Positions 8,856 to 17,572 are shown, counted from the stretch's first letter. The stretch is DNA of 64,000 nt from Comamonadaceae bacterium (GCA_947476465.1 CANJQN010000002.1:143962-207961); one strand, 5' to 3'. Notes: generated by a model not told the origin, from the sequence alone. Numbers and translations are program-made.

Positions 8856-10019
8856 ATGATTCCTCGCGACATCGCGCCACTCGCCGCCGAACTGGCGCGC
8901 CAATATCCAGTCTTGACGCTGACCGGTCCGCGCCAGAGTGGCAAAACCACGCTGTGCCGCAGCCTCTTTCCCGACAAGCCCTACGTCACGCTGGAAGACC
9001 CAGACACCCGGCGTTTCGCGCAGGAAGATCCGCGCGGCTTCCTCAAGGGCATCGAAGGCGGCGCCATCGTCGATGAGATCCAGCGCGCGCCGCAGATACC
9101 CTCGTACCTTCAGGCCATGGTCGATGCCGACCCGACGCCGGGGCGATTCATCTTGACGGGCAGCCAGCAGTTTGAACTCATGTCCCAGGTGAGCCAATCA
9201 CTGGCAGGCCGTACTGCCGTGTTGCGACTGCTGCCGTTCTCCCTCGCCGAAGTGGCCCGCTTGCATCCGATACCGCCGCTGGCGCAAACACTGCTCACGG
9301 GCTTTTACCCCCGAATTCACGACCGAGGGCTCGATCCGTCGCAGGCGCTCGGCGATTACTTCACGACCTACGTAGAACGCGACCTGCGCCAGTTGGCCGC
9401 CGTTCATGACCTCCAACGCTTCGAACGGTTCGTGCGACTGTGCGCCGGGCGCGTCGGGCAACTCGTGAACCTCACGAGCCTGGGCAACGATGCGGGCGTT
9501 TCGCACGCCACCGCACGGGCGTGGCTCGATCTGCTCCAGACCAGCTACATCGTTCATGTGTTGCCGCCGTGGTTCACCAACACGTCCAAGCGGCTCGTCA
9601 AGAGCCCCAAGCTTTATTTTTACGACGTGGGTCTGGCCTGCTGGTTGCTGGGCTTGCGCAGCGCTGAACAAGTGGCGCGCGACCCGCTGTTTGGCAGCCT
9701 GTTCGAAAACCTGGTGATCATGGAGGCCCTCAAGGCCAGGTTCAACCAAGGCGAATCGGCGCAGATGTATTTCTTCCGCGATGCGACTGGAAACGAGGTC
9801 GATCTGCTGATGCCCTCGGGAAGGAAGCTGCGTGCCGTGGAGATCAAGGCTGGCGCGACCGTCAACGCCGATTACTTTCGCGGCCTTCGCAGTTTCGCGG
9901 CCGCTTTCCCCGATGCACTGGAAGGCGGCAGCGTCGTCTATGGCGGCGACAGCGACCAAGCGCGAAGTGACTGGCCTGTGATCGGCTGGCAACGCCTGCA
10001 GCATCCGCCTGTGCGGTGA
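8856..10019 (+). CDS. AAA ATPase with DUF4143 domain
   Basis: A 387-aa ATP-binding protein. Walker A GPRQSGKTTLCR lies near residues 27-38, a Walker B-like GGAIVDEIQ near 68, and the sensor-like FILTGSQQFELMSQVSQSLAGR near 103-124. DUF4143 occupies the C-terminal half, with YFTTYVERDLRQL, KLYFYDVGLACWLLG, and a nuclease-fold-like NEVDLLMPSGRKLRAVEIKAGA. The last part has the E...D...ExK arrangement seen in PD-(D/E)XK folds. These proteins are common, patchily distributed and mostly uncharacterised. It stands alone, with AT-rich upstream DNA and a palindrome, which suggests an accessory gene. Confidence 0.85.
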   Translation: MIPRDIAPLAAELARQYPVLTLTGPRQSGKTTLCRSLFPDKPYVTLEDPDTRRFAQEDPRGFLKGIEGGAIVDEIQRAPQIPSYLQAMVDADPTPGRFILTGSQQFELMSQVSQSLAGRTAVLRLLPFSLAEVARLHPIPPLAQTLLTGFYPRIHDRGLDPSQALGDYFTTYVERDLRQLAAVHDLQRFERFVRLCAGRVGQLVNLTSLGNDAGVSHATARAWLDLLQTSYIVHVLPPWFTNTSKRLVKSPKLYFYDVGLACWLLGLRSAEQVARDPLFGSLFENLVIMEALKARFNQGESAQMYFFRDATGNEVDLLMPSGRKLRAVEIKAGATVNADYFRGLRSFAAAFPDALEGGSVVYGGDSDQARSDWPVIGWQRLQHPPVR

Positions 10020-10054
10020 TCGGGATCGGTCGTGGCGGCGCGCAGCGCCCAAGA

Positions 10055-11257
10055 TCACCGGGCTGCATCCTTTGGCTTAGAGGCCGGCCGCGGCAGCGTG
10101 ACCGTGAAGCAGGCGCCCGGCCCGCCCGGGTTGTCCTCGCAGCGCACCGTGCCGCCATGCCGTTGCACGATCGACCTGACCAGCGCCAGACCCAGGCCCA
10201 CGCCGCCTGAGCGTTCGCTGGCGCCGGGCAGGCGGTAGAAGGGCTCGAAGATGCGCTCGCGCTGCGCGGCCGGCACGCCCGGGCCGTGGTCGCACACGCG
10301 CAGCTGCGCGCCACCGCCGGCCAGGGCCAGCACCTCCACCCGGACCTCGCCCGTGCTGTAGCGGCGGGCGTTTTCCAGCAGGTTGCGCACCACCCGGCGC
10401 AGCAGGCGGGGCACGCCCTCGATCACCACCGCGTGCTCGCGCTCGCTGGCCACCAGCTCGGCGTCGGCGGCGGCGCACTCCTCGGCGGCCAGGCCGGTGA
10501 GGTCGACCGGTTCGACGGCGCCGATGTCCGCGCTGGGCGTATTCAGCCGGCTGGCCAGCAGGATCTCCTCGACCAGCTGGTCGAGCTCGGCGATGTTGCG
10601 GTTGATCTCGGTGCGCGCCTGGGCGGCGTCGGCGCCAGCGCCGGACAACTCCAGCGCCATGCGGATGCGCGTCAGCGGCGAGCGCAGCTCGTGCGAGGCG
10701 TTGGCCAGCAGGGCCTTGTGGCTGTTGACCAGTTGCTCGACGCGCGCCGCGGCGTGGTTAAAGCGGCTGGCCAGAAAGGCCGCCTCGTCGTTGCCGGATG
10801 CGTCGACCCGCGCCGACAGGTCGCCGTCGCCCCAACGCTCGACGCCCGCGCGCAACGCGTCCAGCCGGCGTGTGAGGCGGCGGATGATGGGGTAGCTGCC
10901 CAGGGCCACGGCCAGGGCAGCGATGCCCAGCATCCACAGCAGGCCGTTGGAGCCGCGCACCCAGGGCCGCGACGGCGGCCCGCTCGATGGGCCGTGCTGG
11001 CGCGGCGGCAGCTGCACGATCAGCGTGCTGCCGTCCTTCATGGTGATCGGAAACTCAACGCCCTGGCCCGGCACGAACTCGGGCCGTCCGCGCATCTGGC
11101 CCAGTACCGCACCATCTTCGCTGCGCACGATCACCTCGCGCATCGGCCGCTCGTCGGCATTGAGCCGCCACAGCCACCCGAAGGCCAACGTGATCACGGC
11201 CACCGCCGCGATCACGGCCAGCCAGATGCGCAGGTACAGGGGAAAGGAGCGCATCAC
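10055..11257 (-). CDS. Two-component sensor histidine kinase (CpxA/RstB type)
   Basis: A 400-aa inner-membrane kinase. A transmembrane segment is at about residues 8-29, followed by a short periplasmic loop, a second one at about 106-125, HAMP, HisKA with ASHELRSPLTRIRMALEL (phospho-acceptor His189), then the N box NLLENARRY and G boxes DHGPGVP and GGVGLGLALV. The N-terminus reads MMRS, so the second ATG (11254) is also possible. It follows its response regulator on the same strand after 129 bp that contain an interspersed repeat. The signal is unknown. Confidence 0.93.
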   Translation of the reverse strand: MMRSFPLYLRIWLAVIAAVAVITLAFGWLWRLNADERPMREVIVRSEDGAVLGQMRGRPEFVPGQGVEFPITMKDGSTLIVQLPPRQHGPSSGPPSRPWVRGSNGLLWMLGIAALAVALGSYPIIRRLTRRLDALRAGVERWGDGDLSARVDASGNDEAAFLASRFNHAAARVEQLVNSHKALLANASHELRSPLTRIRMALELSGAGADAAQARTEINRNIAELDQLVEEILLASRLNTPSADIGAVEPVDLTGLAAEECAAADAELVASEREHAVVIEGVPRLLRRVVRNLLENARRYSTGEVRVEVLALAGGGAQLRVCDHGPGVPAAQRERIFEPFYRLPGASERSGGVGLGLALVRSIVQRHGGTVRCEDNPGGPGACFTVTLPRPASKPKDAAR

Positions 11258-11284
11258 CCGCGGCGCGCGAAAGAAGTGTCCGGC

Positions 11285-11382
11285 TCAGCGGCCACCGCGG
11301 AACCGGCTTTGCCGGGCCGCGGGTGGCGCCCCCTTGAGGGGGCGGTGGCTACACGAAGTGAGCCGCTTCGGGGGAGGGCTTT
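11285..11382 (-). repeat. Interspersed GC-rich repeat, copy 3 (inverted)
   Basis: The reverse orientation of the repeats at 5950 and 6331: CCGCGGAACCGGCTTTGCCG, GGCGCCCCCTTGAGGGGGCG and CGAAGTGAGCCGCTTCGGGG. It separates the response regulator from the sensor kinase and could form a hairpin in their shared mRNA. Confidence 0.85.
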
Positions 11383-11386
11383 CATT

Positions 11387-12100
11387 TCAGTCCTGCTGCT
11401 TGGCGAACACATAGCCCACGCCGCGCACCGTGAGAATGCGCCGCGGGTTCTTGCCGTCCTGTTCGATGGCGGCGCGGATGCGGCCCATGTGCACGTCGAT
11501 CGAGCGGTCGAAGGCTTCGAGCTCGCGCCCGCGCACGGCTTCCATGATCTGGTCACGCGTGAGCACACGGCCGGCGCGCTCGGCCAGCGCCACCAGCAGG
11601 TCGAACTGGTGCGACGTGAGCTCACAAGGGCGTCCGGCAACGGTGACGGTGCGGCCGTCGCGGTCGATCTCCAGCGAGCCAAAGCGCATCAGCCGCGCGA
11701 TGGGCGCAGCGCCCTCGCCGCGGCGGCGCAAGATGGCGCGGATGCGCGCCAGCAGCTCGCGCGGCTCGAAGGGCTTGGGCAGGTAGTCGTCGGCGCCCAT
11801 CTCCAGGCCGATGATCCGGTCCATCGGGTCGCCCTTTCCGGTGAGCATCAGCACCGGCAGGCGGGCCACGTCGGAGGGCAGGGCCCGCAATCGGCGGCAC
11901 ACCTCGAGCCCGTCGATGTCGGGCAGCATCAGGTCGAGGATGACCAGCTGCGGCCCGCCTGACGGCGGCGGCGCCTCCAGAAGGGCCAGGCCCGACAGGC
12001 CGTCGGCTGCGTGGGTGACGGTGAACCCGGAGCGTTCCAGGTACTCGCCCACCATCTGCGCCAGGCGGGCGTCGTCGTCGATCATCAGAAGCTGGGGCAT
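11387..12100 (-). CDS. OmpR-family response regulator
   Basis: A 237-aa DNA-binding response regulator. The receiver domain has the acidic DDD at residues 8-10, phospho-acceptor Asp56 in VILDLMLPD, and the conserved Lys in LMLTGKGDP. It is followed by a winged-helix effector domain (RPCELTSHQFDLLVALAERAG, DRSIDVHMGRIRAAIE, RGVGYVFAKQ). It is first in a two-gene unit with the sensor kinase. Similar to RstA/CpxR-type regulators; the regulon is unknown. Confidence 0.94.
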   Translation of the reverse strand: MPQLLMIDDDARLAQMVGEYLERSGFTVTHAADGLSGLALLEAPPPSGGPQLVILDLMLPDIDGLEVCRRLRALPSDVARLPVLMLTGKGDPMDRIIGLEMGADDYLPKPFEPRELLARIRAILRRRGEGAAPIARLMRFGSLEIDRDGRTVTVAGRPCELTSHQFDLLVALAERAGRVLTRDQIMEAVRGRELEAFDRSIDVHMGRIRAAIEQDGKNPRRILTVRGVGYVFAKQQD

Positions 12101-12198
12101 GAGCGCATGGTACTGAAAGGCATAGTGAGCATGCTGCGGGGGCGCGGCGCTGGGGGCTTGTCGCGGCGGTAAAGATAGGTAAATCGGCGGCCGCCTGG

Positions 12199-12255
12199 GC
12201 CCCCGCCTTCGCGGGGGCGACGGGAAGGTTCGTCATTCCCGCGAAGGCGGGAATC
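12199..12255. repeat. Two GCCTTCGC-core hairpins at the ampG 3' end
   Basis: Two adjacent hairpins: CCCCCGC-CTTC-GCGGGGG (12200-12217) and ATTCCCGC-GAAG-GCGGGAAT (12235-12254). Their cores are the reverse complement of each other. The second contains the ampG stop codon, so the last residues of AmpG are repeat-encoded. Elements with this CCCGCCTTCGCGGG core are widespread in proteobacterial genomes. Here they could end transcription of ampG and separate it from the response regulator. Confidence 0.85.
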
Positions 12256-13609
12256 CAGGCGCGACGCGCGTCGAACTCGCGATGGCCGTCACCCGCGCCG
12301 CCAGCGCCACCAGCAGCAGCACCGGCGCACCCAGCAGCGCGGTGGCGGTGAAGAAGGTCTCATACCCGTAGGCATCTACGAAGCGCCCCGAAAACCCGGC
12401 GATCCACTTGGGCAGCAGCAGCATGAGCGAGCTGAACAGTGCGTACTGCGTGGCCGAGTAGCTCACGTTGGTCAGGCCGGAGAGGTAAGCGATGAAAGCC
12501 GCGGTGGCGATGCCCGAGGCCAGGTTGTCGGCCGAGATCACGAAGATGAGCGCCTGCACGTTGTGCCCGCGTGTGGCCAGCCAGGCGAACATCAGGTTGG
12601 TGACGGCGCTGAGCAGCGCGCCCAGCATCAGCACCCGCATCACCCCCAGGCGCAGCGCCAGCACGCCGCCCACGAAGGTGCCCACCAGCGTCATGACCAC
12701 GCCATACAGCTTGGTGACGGCCGCCACTTCGTCCTTGGTGTAGCCCATGTCCACGTAGAACGGGTTGGCCATGATGCCCATCACCACGTCGCTGATGCGA
12801 TAGACGGCGATCAGCGACAGCAGCAGGGCGGCCTGCCAGCGGTAGCGGCGGATGAAGTCGGCCACGGGTTCTACCACTGCTTCGCGCAGCCAGGCGGCCG
12901 CGTTGCGCGCAGGCGGCAGGATGCGGTGCAGCGGTTCGGGCGACAGCAAAACAGTGAGCAGGCCCACGGCCATCGATGCGGCCATCACCAGGTAGGCCGC
13001 CCGCCACGCGCCGTGCTGATAGACCTCGGCCCCGGCCACCTCGGCCCGCGCGGCCACCCACAGCACGCCGGCGCCGGCCCAGATCATGGCCAGGCGGTAA
13101 CCGGTCTGGTAGGCGGCCGCCAATGCCGCCTGGCGCTGCGTGTCGGCCGATTCGATGCGAAAGGCGTCCAGGGCGATGTCTTGCGTGGCCGAGCCGAAGG
13201 CCACCACCAGCGCGCACAGCACCACGGTCTGCAGCTGCAGGCGCGGATCGGTCAGGGCCATGCCGATCAGGCCGCCGGAGATCACCACCTGCGAAAGCAA
13301 AAGCCAGGCGCGGCGACGGCCGAACCAGCGGGTGAGAAAGGGCAGGGGCATGCGGTCGACCAGTGGCGCCCAGGCCCACTTGAAGCCGTAGGCCAGGCCC
13401 ACCCAGGACAGGTAGCCGATGGTGGTGCGGTCGATGCCGGCCTCACGCAGGCGAAAGCTCAGCGTGCCCAGCACCAGCAGCAGCGGCAGCCCGGCGGAAA
13501 AGCCCAGCAGCAGCATGCGCGCGGTGGCGGGCTCGAGGTAGACGCGCAGGGCGTCTACCCATCCGTTGAACCGTCCGATGGTGGGCGGAGTAGTGGCGTT
13601 ATCTGACAT
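12233..13609 (-). CDS. ampG: AmpG-like muropeptide permease (MFS)
   Basis: A 458-aa inner-membrane transporter of the AmpG family, which imports anhydromuropeptides for peptidoglycan recycling. Visible: LLLGFSAGLPLLLVLGTLSF, the signature IGYLSWVGLAYGFKWAWAPLVDR, RAWLLLSQ, SATQDIALDAFRIE, and GYTKDEVAAVTKLYG. The C-terminal residues SSTRVAPGFPPSRE are partly encoded by a hairpin repeat, so the natural end may have been slightly altered. It is divergent from the M48 protease gene. Confidence 0.9.
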   Translation of the reverse strand: MSDNATTPPTIGRFNGWVDALRVYLEPATARMLLLGFSAGLPLLLVLGTLSFRLREAGIDRTTIGYLSWVGLAYGFKWAWAPLVDRMPLPFLTRWFGRRRAWLLLSQVVISGGLIGMALTDPRLQLQTVVLCALVVAFGSATQDIALDAFRIESADTQRQAALAAAYQTGYRLAMIWAGAGVLWVAARAEVAGAEVYQHGAWRAAYLVMAASMAVGLLTVLLSPEPLHRILPPARNAAAWLREAVVEPVADFIRRYRWQAALLLSLIAVYRISDVVMGIMANPFYVDMGYTKDEVAAVTKLYGVVMTLVGTFVGGVLALRLGVMRVLMLGALLSAVTNLMFAWLATRGHNVQALIFVISADNLASGIATAAFIAYLSGLTNVSYSATQYALFSSLMLLLPKWIAGFSGRFVDAYGYETFFTATALLGAPVLLLVALAARVTAIASSTRVAPGFPPSRE

Positions 13610-13640
13610 GGGGACTTGCGTGGCTCATTATCATGGGCCC

Positions 13641-14612
13641 ATGTGCCAGCACTGCTACGCCGCCGCCAACCGTGACCCCGGCCTCGCCTCGGGCGAGCCC
13701 ACGGGTGCCACCTCGATCCAACCCTCGGGCCGGGCTTCAAGCAAGTCGCCCTGGTCGGCGCGGCGCGCCTTCCTGCTGGCGGCCGGCGCCGCTGCCGCAT
13801 CGCCGGTGCTGGCCCAGGTGCAGGTCGATGCGCAGCCTTCACGGTTTCGCAGCCTGGTGCCCGCCGACGAGATCGAGTCTGCCGGCGGCAAGGAATACGC
13901 CCAGGTGCTGGCCCAGGCGCGGCAAAAGGGCGCGCTCGCACCCGAAGGCCATCCGCAGCTGCGGCGCATCCGCGCCATTGCCGCCAGCCTGATCCCGCAC
14001 AGCGCGCAGTGGAACGACCGGGCCCGCACCTGGCGCTGGGAGGTCAACCTGATCGGCAGCAAGCAGATCAACGCGTTTTGCATGCCCGGCGGCAAGATCG
14101 CGGTATTCACCGGCATCCTCGATCAGCTGGCCTTGACCGACGACGAGGTCGGCATGGTGATGGGCCACGAGATTGCCCATGCCCTGCGCGAACACGCCCG
14201 CGCCCGCATCGCCAAGAGCCAGGGCACCGGCATCGGCCTGTCGGTGCTGGCCCAGGTGTTGGGCCTGGGCCAGCTGGGCGACGTGGCGGCCAGCATCGGC
14301 ACCCAACTGCTCACCCTGCGCTTCAGCCGCGACGACGAGATCGACGCCGACCTGGTCGGCCTGGAGCTGGCGGCCCGTTCGGGCTTTCGGCCCGAGGCGT
14401 CGGTGAGCCTGTGGGAAAAGATGGGCCGCGCTTCGGGCGACAGTAACGGGCCGGGCTTTCTGTCGACCCACCCCAGCGGCCCCGACCGCCTGACCCGCCT
14501 GCGCGAGAACGTACCGCGTGTGCGCAGCCTGTACGAGCGTGCGGTGGCCAGCGGCGACGCCGCGGCAGCCCCTGCGGCGCCCGCCACGGGCGGCATCCCG
14601 ATTCTGCGCTAG
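13641..14612 (+). CDS. M48-family metallopeptidase, exported
   Basis: A 323-aa zinc peptidase. It has the catalytic HEIAH (MGHEIAHALREHARARI), with the third ligand Glu in DDEIDADLVGLELA. The N-terminal region contains ARRAFLLAAGAAAASPVLAQ, a Tat-like signal, preceded by about 37 residues including MCQHCYAAANRD. I used the ATG at 13641 because earlier ATGs overlap the divergent ampG coding region. Proteins of this kind (LoiP/YcaL-like) act in envelope quality control. The substrate is not known. Confidence 0.85.
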   Translation: MCQHCYAAANRDPGLASGEPTGATSIQPSGRASSKSPWSARRAFLLAAGAAAASPVLAQVQVDAQPSRFRSLVPADEIESAGGKEYAQVLAQARQKGALAPEGHPQLRRIRAIAASLIPHSAQWNDRARTWRWEVNLIGSKQINAFCMPGGKIAVFTGILDQLALTDDEVGMVMGHEIAHALREHARARIAKSQGTGIGLSVLAQVLGLGQLGDVAASIGTQLLTLRFSRDDEIDADLVGLELAARSGFRPEASVSLWEKMGRASGDSNGPGFLSTHPSGPDRLTRLRENVPRVRSLYERAVASGDAAAAPAAPATGGIPILR

Positions 14613-14625
14613 CCGCCACGCGGGC

Positions 14626-15264
14626 TCAGGTGCCGCCCACGAAGGGATTGCTGCGCCGCTCGCGCCCAAACGTGCTCTCCGGCCCGTGCCCCGGAATGAA
14701 CACCGTGTCATCGCCCATGGGCCACAGCCGCTGGACGATGCTGTTGATCAGCGTGTCGTGATCGCCCTGCGGAAAATCAGTGCGGCCGATGCTGCCCGCA
14801 AACAGCACGTCGCCCACGAAGGCGCGTTTGATCTCCGGCGAATAAAACACCACGTGTCCCGGCGTATGCCCCGGGCAATGGCGCACGTTCAGCGTATGGC
14901 CGGCCAGTTGCACCGTTTCGCCATCGTGCAGCCAGCGCGTCGGCGTGAACGGCTCGGCCTCGGGGAAGCCGTATTGAACGCTCTGCACCGGCAGGGCGTC
15001 GATCCAGAACTGGTCGCCCGGGTGCGGCCCAATGATCGGAATGCCCAGTTGCCGCGCCAGCGCCCCGGTGCCCGAGGCATGGTCGAGGTGGCCGTGCGTC
15101 AGCCAGATCTGCTCGAGCTTGAGCCCCAGGCGCTGCACCTGCGCCAGCAGCAGGTCGAGGTCGCCGCCCGGGTCGATCACGGCGGCTTTGAGCGTGTCTT
15201 CGTCCCAGACCAGGGAGCAGTTTTGGGCGAAGGGGGTGACGGGGACGGTGAGGTAGCGGAGCAT
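14626..15264 (-). CDS. Metallo-beta-lactamase-fold hydrolase (glyoxalase II/YcbL-like)
   Basis: A 212-aa binuclear metal hydrolase. The HxHxDH motif is in LTHGHLDHASG, further ligands in HCPGHTPGH and GDVLFAGSIGRTDF, and the last His in FIPGHGPES. The start MLRYLTVPVTPFAQNC at 15264 matches the family N-terminus; an in-frame extension to 15417 was rejected. It is probably a hydroxyacylglutathione hydrolase-like enzyme acting on thioesters. It is convergent with the M48 gene (13 bp gap). Confidence 0.88.
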   Translation of the reverse strand: MLRYLTVPVTPFAQNCSLVWDEDTLKAAVIDPGGDLDLLLAQVQRLGLKLEQIWLTHGHLDHASGTGALARQLGIPIIGPHPGDQFWIDALPVQSVQYGFPEAEPFTPTRWLHDGETVQLAGHTLNVRHCPGHTPGHVVFYSPEIKRAFVGDVLFAGSIGRTDFPQGDHDTLINSIVQRLWPMGDDTVFIPGHGPESTFGRERRSNPFVGGT

Positions 15265-15361
15265 CTGGCGATTGTCGCGCGGGTTGTGGCGAACAAGAAT
15301 GCTTTGTGGCCGGACGAGCAAGCCATGCGGATGACATGACCTGAAGTTGAGGACTGAACAC

Positions 15362-16021
15362 TCAGCCCACTGCCTTACCGAAGCGCACCTGTTCGGCCAA
15401 TCCCATGCAATCGTCAAAGGATCGTTCGTACGCGAGGCGATCGATCTTTTCGAATTCCGTCCGGGTCAAGTCGCGATAGTCGTGAAGTCGCTTCAAGAAC
15501 GCCTGCGAGTGCTGGGGGAAGAACGGCCGAGCCAACTTTATGGCCTCAGGCTCCAGCTCCGCCACTGCGCACAGGTCGAACAGGTCCCTGGCCTTGGCCA
15601 GGTGGCCGCGATAGTGCATTTTCTTGGCGATGATCTCGGCGCAGGATTCCACGCGGAAGCGGCGTCCAAGGTATTGAGCGTTTTCCCACGCAGCATCGGT
15701 CAAGGGCGTGCCCACCACGATGTCGATCTCTCCGCTGGGCAGAAGTAACTTCAAATGTTCGGCAGCCTCGTGATACTGGGTGGTCAAGGCTTCGGCGGCC
15801 TCTGTCAAGCGCGGAGAGAAGTGGCCCAGGTACTGCGGATCCGGGACGAACAGGTCAATGTCCTTGCTGTGCCGGTGGTTCAGCCGCAGCATGAGAACAG
15901 TGCCGCCCCCGAAGCTCCAGACGGGGTCGCGGACGACGCGCTCCAGGTGATCGGTCAGCGTCAATGCTTGCGCAAGCAGTTCCCGCCATGCACCCGGCCG
16001 CGTGAAATCCGCAGCCGTCAT
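15362..16021 (-). CDS. AbiEii-type nucleotidyltransferase (putative toxin)
   Basis: A 219-aa DNA-polymerase-beta-fold nucleotidyltransferase of the AbiEii/AbiGii group. GGTVLMLRLNHRHSKDIDLFV carries the G-[GS]...DxD catalytic motif. It is followed by EIDIVVGTPLT (third acidic residue) and ESCAEIIAKKMHYRG, AKARDLFDLCAV. Its start overlaps the stop of the upstream HTH gene by 4 bp (16018-16021), so the two are translationally coupled. By family it could be the toxin of a type IV-like toxin-antitoxin or abortive-infection pair. Biochemical activity is inferred. Confidence 0.85.
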   Translation of the reverse strand: MTAADFTRPGAWRELLAQALTLTDHLERVVRDPVWSFGGGTVLMLRLNHRHSKDIDLFVPDPQYLGHFSPRLTEAAEALTTQYHEAAEHLKLLLPSGEIDIVVGTPLTDAAWENAQYLGRRFRVESCAEIIAKKMHYRGHLAKARDLFDLCAVAELEPEAIKLARPFFPQHSQAFLKRLHDYRDLTRTEFEKIDRLAYERSFDDCMGLAEQVRFGKAVG

Positions 16022-16515
16022 GACCAGATGCCTCTGGTGCAGCCCAGCACCGCCGCCAACTGCCGCATCCTTTGCCAGGTCGCTTTGGCGCTCACACCGT
16101 CTTCACGCTCCAGTTGCTTCGCGACGGCAGACAGCACGCCCACGGGGGCCTCGTCCAGGAGGGTGCGCAGTTGTGCAAGGTGGTCGGGTGGCACGAAGCC
16201 TCGGAGCAGCACGGAGCGAAGCGTCTCGGGCGGTAAGGGGTCACCGTAGCTGACGCTTGCCGTGCGTGCTGCGGTCGCCAAGGCGTCCGACGATGCGTCC
16301 TTCGACGAGCGCACGCCGGTAACGCCTAGCCCGTACCCGAGCGCGTTGGCGAGTTGCTCCGCATTGGTCAGGCTGAGGTTCGAGATCTTCCCGGTCTCAA
16401 GTTGGTTGATCGTTGCGCGCGACAGACCGACGAGCGCGGCCAGACGCTCTTGCGTGAGGCCCATTTCTCGGCGCTGGCGCTTCACGAAGGTTGCGAGCTC
16501 GTGGAGGATTGGCAT
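16018..16515 (-). CDS. XRE-type HTH protein, putative antitoxin
   Basis: A 165-aa protein with a Cro/C1-type helix-turn-helix at residues about 8-62 (KRQRREMGLTQERLAALVGLSR, then LETGK). It has a C-terminal region (about 90-150) with LRSVLLRGFVPPDHLAQLRTLLDEAP that may contact the partner. First gene of a coupled pair with the nucleotidyltransferase. The classical AbiEi antitoxin has a winged helix rather than an XRE HTH, so this is a variant pairing. An inverted repeat just upstream suits autoregulation. Confidence 0.85.
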   Translation of the reverse strand: MPILHELATFVKRQRREMGLTQERLAALVGLSRATINQLETGKISNLSLTNAEQLANALGYGLGVTGVRSSKDASSDALATAARTASVSYGDPLPPETLRSVLLRGFVPPDHLAQLRTLLDEAPVGVLSAVAKQLEREDGVSAKATWQRMRQLAAVLGCTRGIWS

Positions 16516-16545
16516 CGGCTACCAAACTACCCGGGGCCCGCTTGA

Positions 16546-16597
16546 AAGTCAAATTTAAATGTCATCACAGTGTCGAAAATAAGTGGCTTTTTGACTT
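16546..16597. promoter_or_regulatory. Possible operator of the HTH/nucleotidyltransferase pair
   Basis: AAGTCAAA at 16546-16553 and its inverse TTTGACTT at 16590-16597 flank an AT-rich stretch upstream of the HTH start (16515). The spacing between centres is 44 bp, about four helical turns. The region is clearly AT-richer than either side and must hold the promoter. Confidence 0.4.
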
Positions 16598-16600
16598 CAT

Positions 16601-17488
16601 TCACCCAACTGCGCTGCGCGCCGGCCACAACACCGACCCCAACGCCACCACCATCAGCCCCATCGCCGCCCAGTCCTGCCAGCGCAGCACTTCGCCCAGC
16701 CACCACGCACCGCTGAACACGCCCACGATCGGGATCAGCATGGTGCTCAGGGTCGAGGCCGTTGGCGGCAGGCTGCGCGCCAGGGTGAACCAAACGGCTT
16801 GCGTCAGCCCGAAAATCAGCACCGCGTTGTAGGCAATGGACCCAGCGGCGCCGTGCCCAGCCGTGCCCCACTGATGCCGCTCGAACACGACCGCCAGCAC
16901 CGTGCACACGACCATGGTCTGAACCGACATCCAAAATGCCAGGGTCAGCGTGTGCGCTTCAATGGTCGTGCGGCGCAGCATCTGTGTACCCAGCGCCCAG
17001 GTGGCGGCCGCCATCAGCATCAGGGCCACGCCCAGGGGATGCCCCGCGAGCCCGGTGATTTCATGCCACAGCAACAGCGCGACGCCCACCGCCGCCGCGC
17101 TCACCCCCACCCAGCCGCGGCGGGCCAGCGGGGCCGCGTACCAAAGCGCGCCGATCAGGGCCGAGAAGATCGGCATGGTGTAGCCCAGGATGGCGGCGCG
17201 CCCGCTGGGCAGTGAACGCATGGCCAGCACCAGGCACACATTCCAGATCACCAGGTTGAACATCCCCAGGCGGAAAGTCTCGGCCCAATGGTGCCGCGCG
17301 AGCCGAAACGGCACTTTCATCCACCACAGTACAGCCGCCAGCACCGGCAGGCCCAGCCACATCGAAACACTGCGAAAGCTCAGCGGCGGAAACTGCGTCA
17401 CACCCAGCTTCACGATGGGCCAGTTCAGCCCCCACAGGACCGTGATGAGGGCCAGCAGCGTTAACTGGGAGCGGTTCAGGGCATGCAT
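16601..17488 (-). CDS. EamA/DMT-family transporter
   Basis: A 295-aa inner-membrane protein with about ten hydrophobic segments and the EamA duplication. It starts MHALNRSQLTLLALITVLWGLNWPIVKLG and includes GRAAILGYTMPIFSALIGALW and, in the second half, STMLIPIVGVFSGAWWLGE, the typical family helix. The start at 17488 was chosen because the longer open frame runs antisense through pyrF. It is divergent from pyrF. Likely an exporter of small metabolites; substrate unknown. Confidence 0.87.
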   Translation of the reverse strand: MHALNRSQLTLLALITVLWGLNWPIVKLGVTQFPPLSFRSVSMWLGLPVLAAVLWWMKVPFRLARHHWAETFRLGMFNLVIWNVCLVLAMRSLPSGRAAILGYTMPIFSALIGALWYAAPLARRGWVGVSAAAVGVALLLWHEITGLAGHPLGVALMLMAAATWALGTQMLRRTTIEAHTLTLAFWMSVQTMVVCTVLAVVFERHQWGTAGHGAAGSIAYNAVLIFGLTQAVWFTLARSLPPTASTLSTMLIPIVGVFSGAWWLGEVLRWQDWAAMGLMVVALGSVLWPARSAVG

Positions 17489-17572
17489 GAATCGACATTG
17501 TGAGGCCGGGCTCTTTGACCACCACAAGCGCATCGAACGCCGCTTGCCACGCGCTCCGTAGAATCGCCGACC

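Noticed and set aside
10286..11962. A 558-codon open frame antisense to the two-component system
   Set aside because: It shadows the kinase and regulator, runs through an interspersed repeat and has no recognisable domain.
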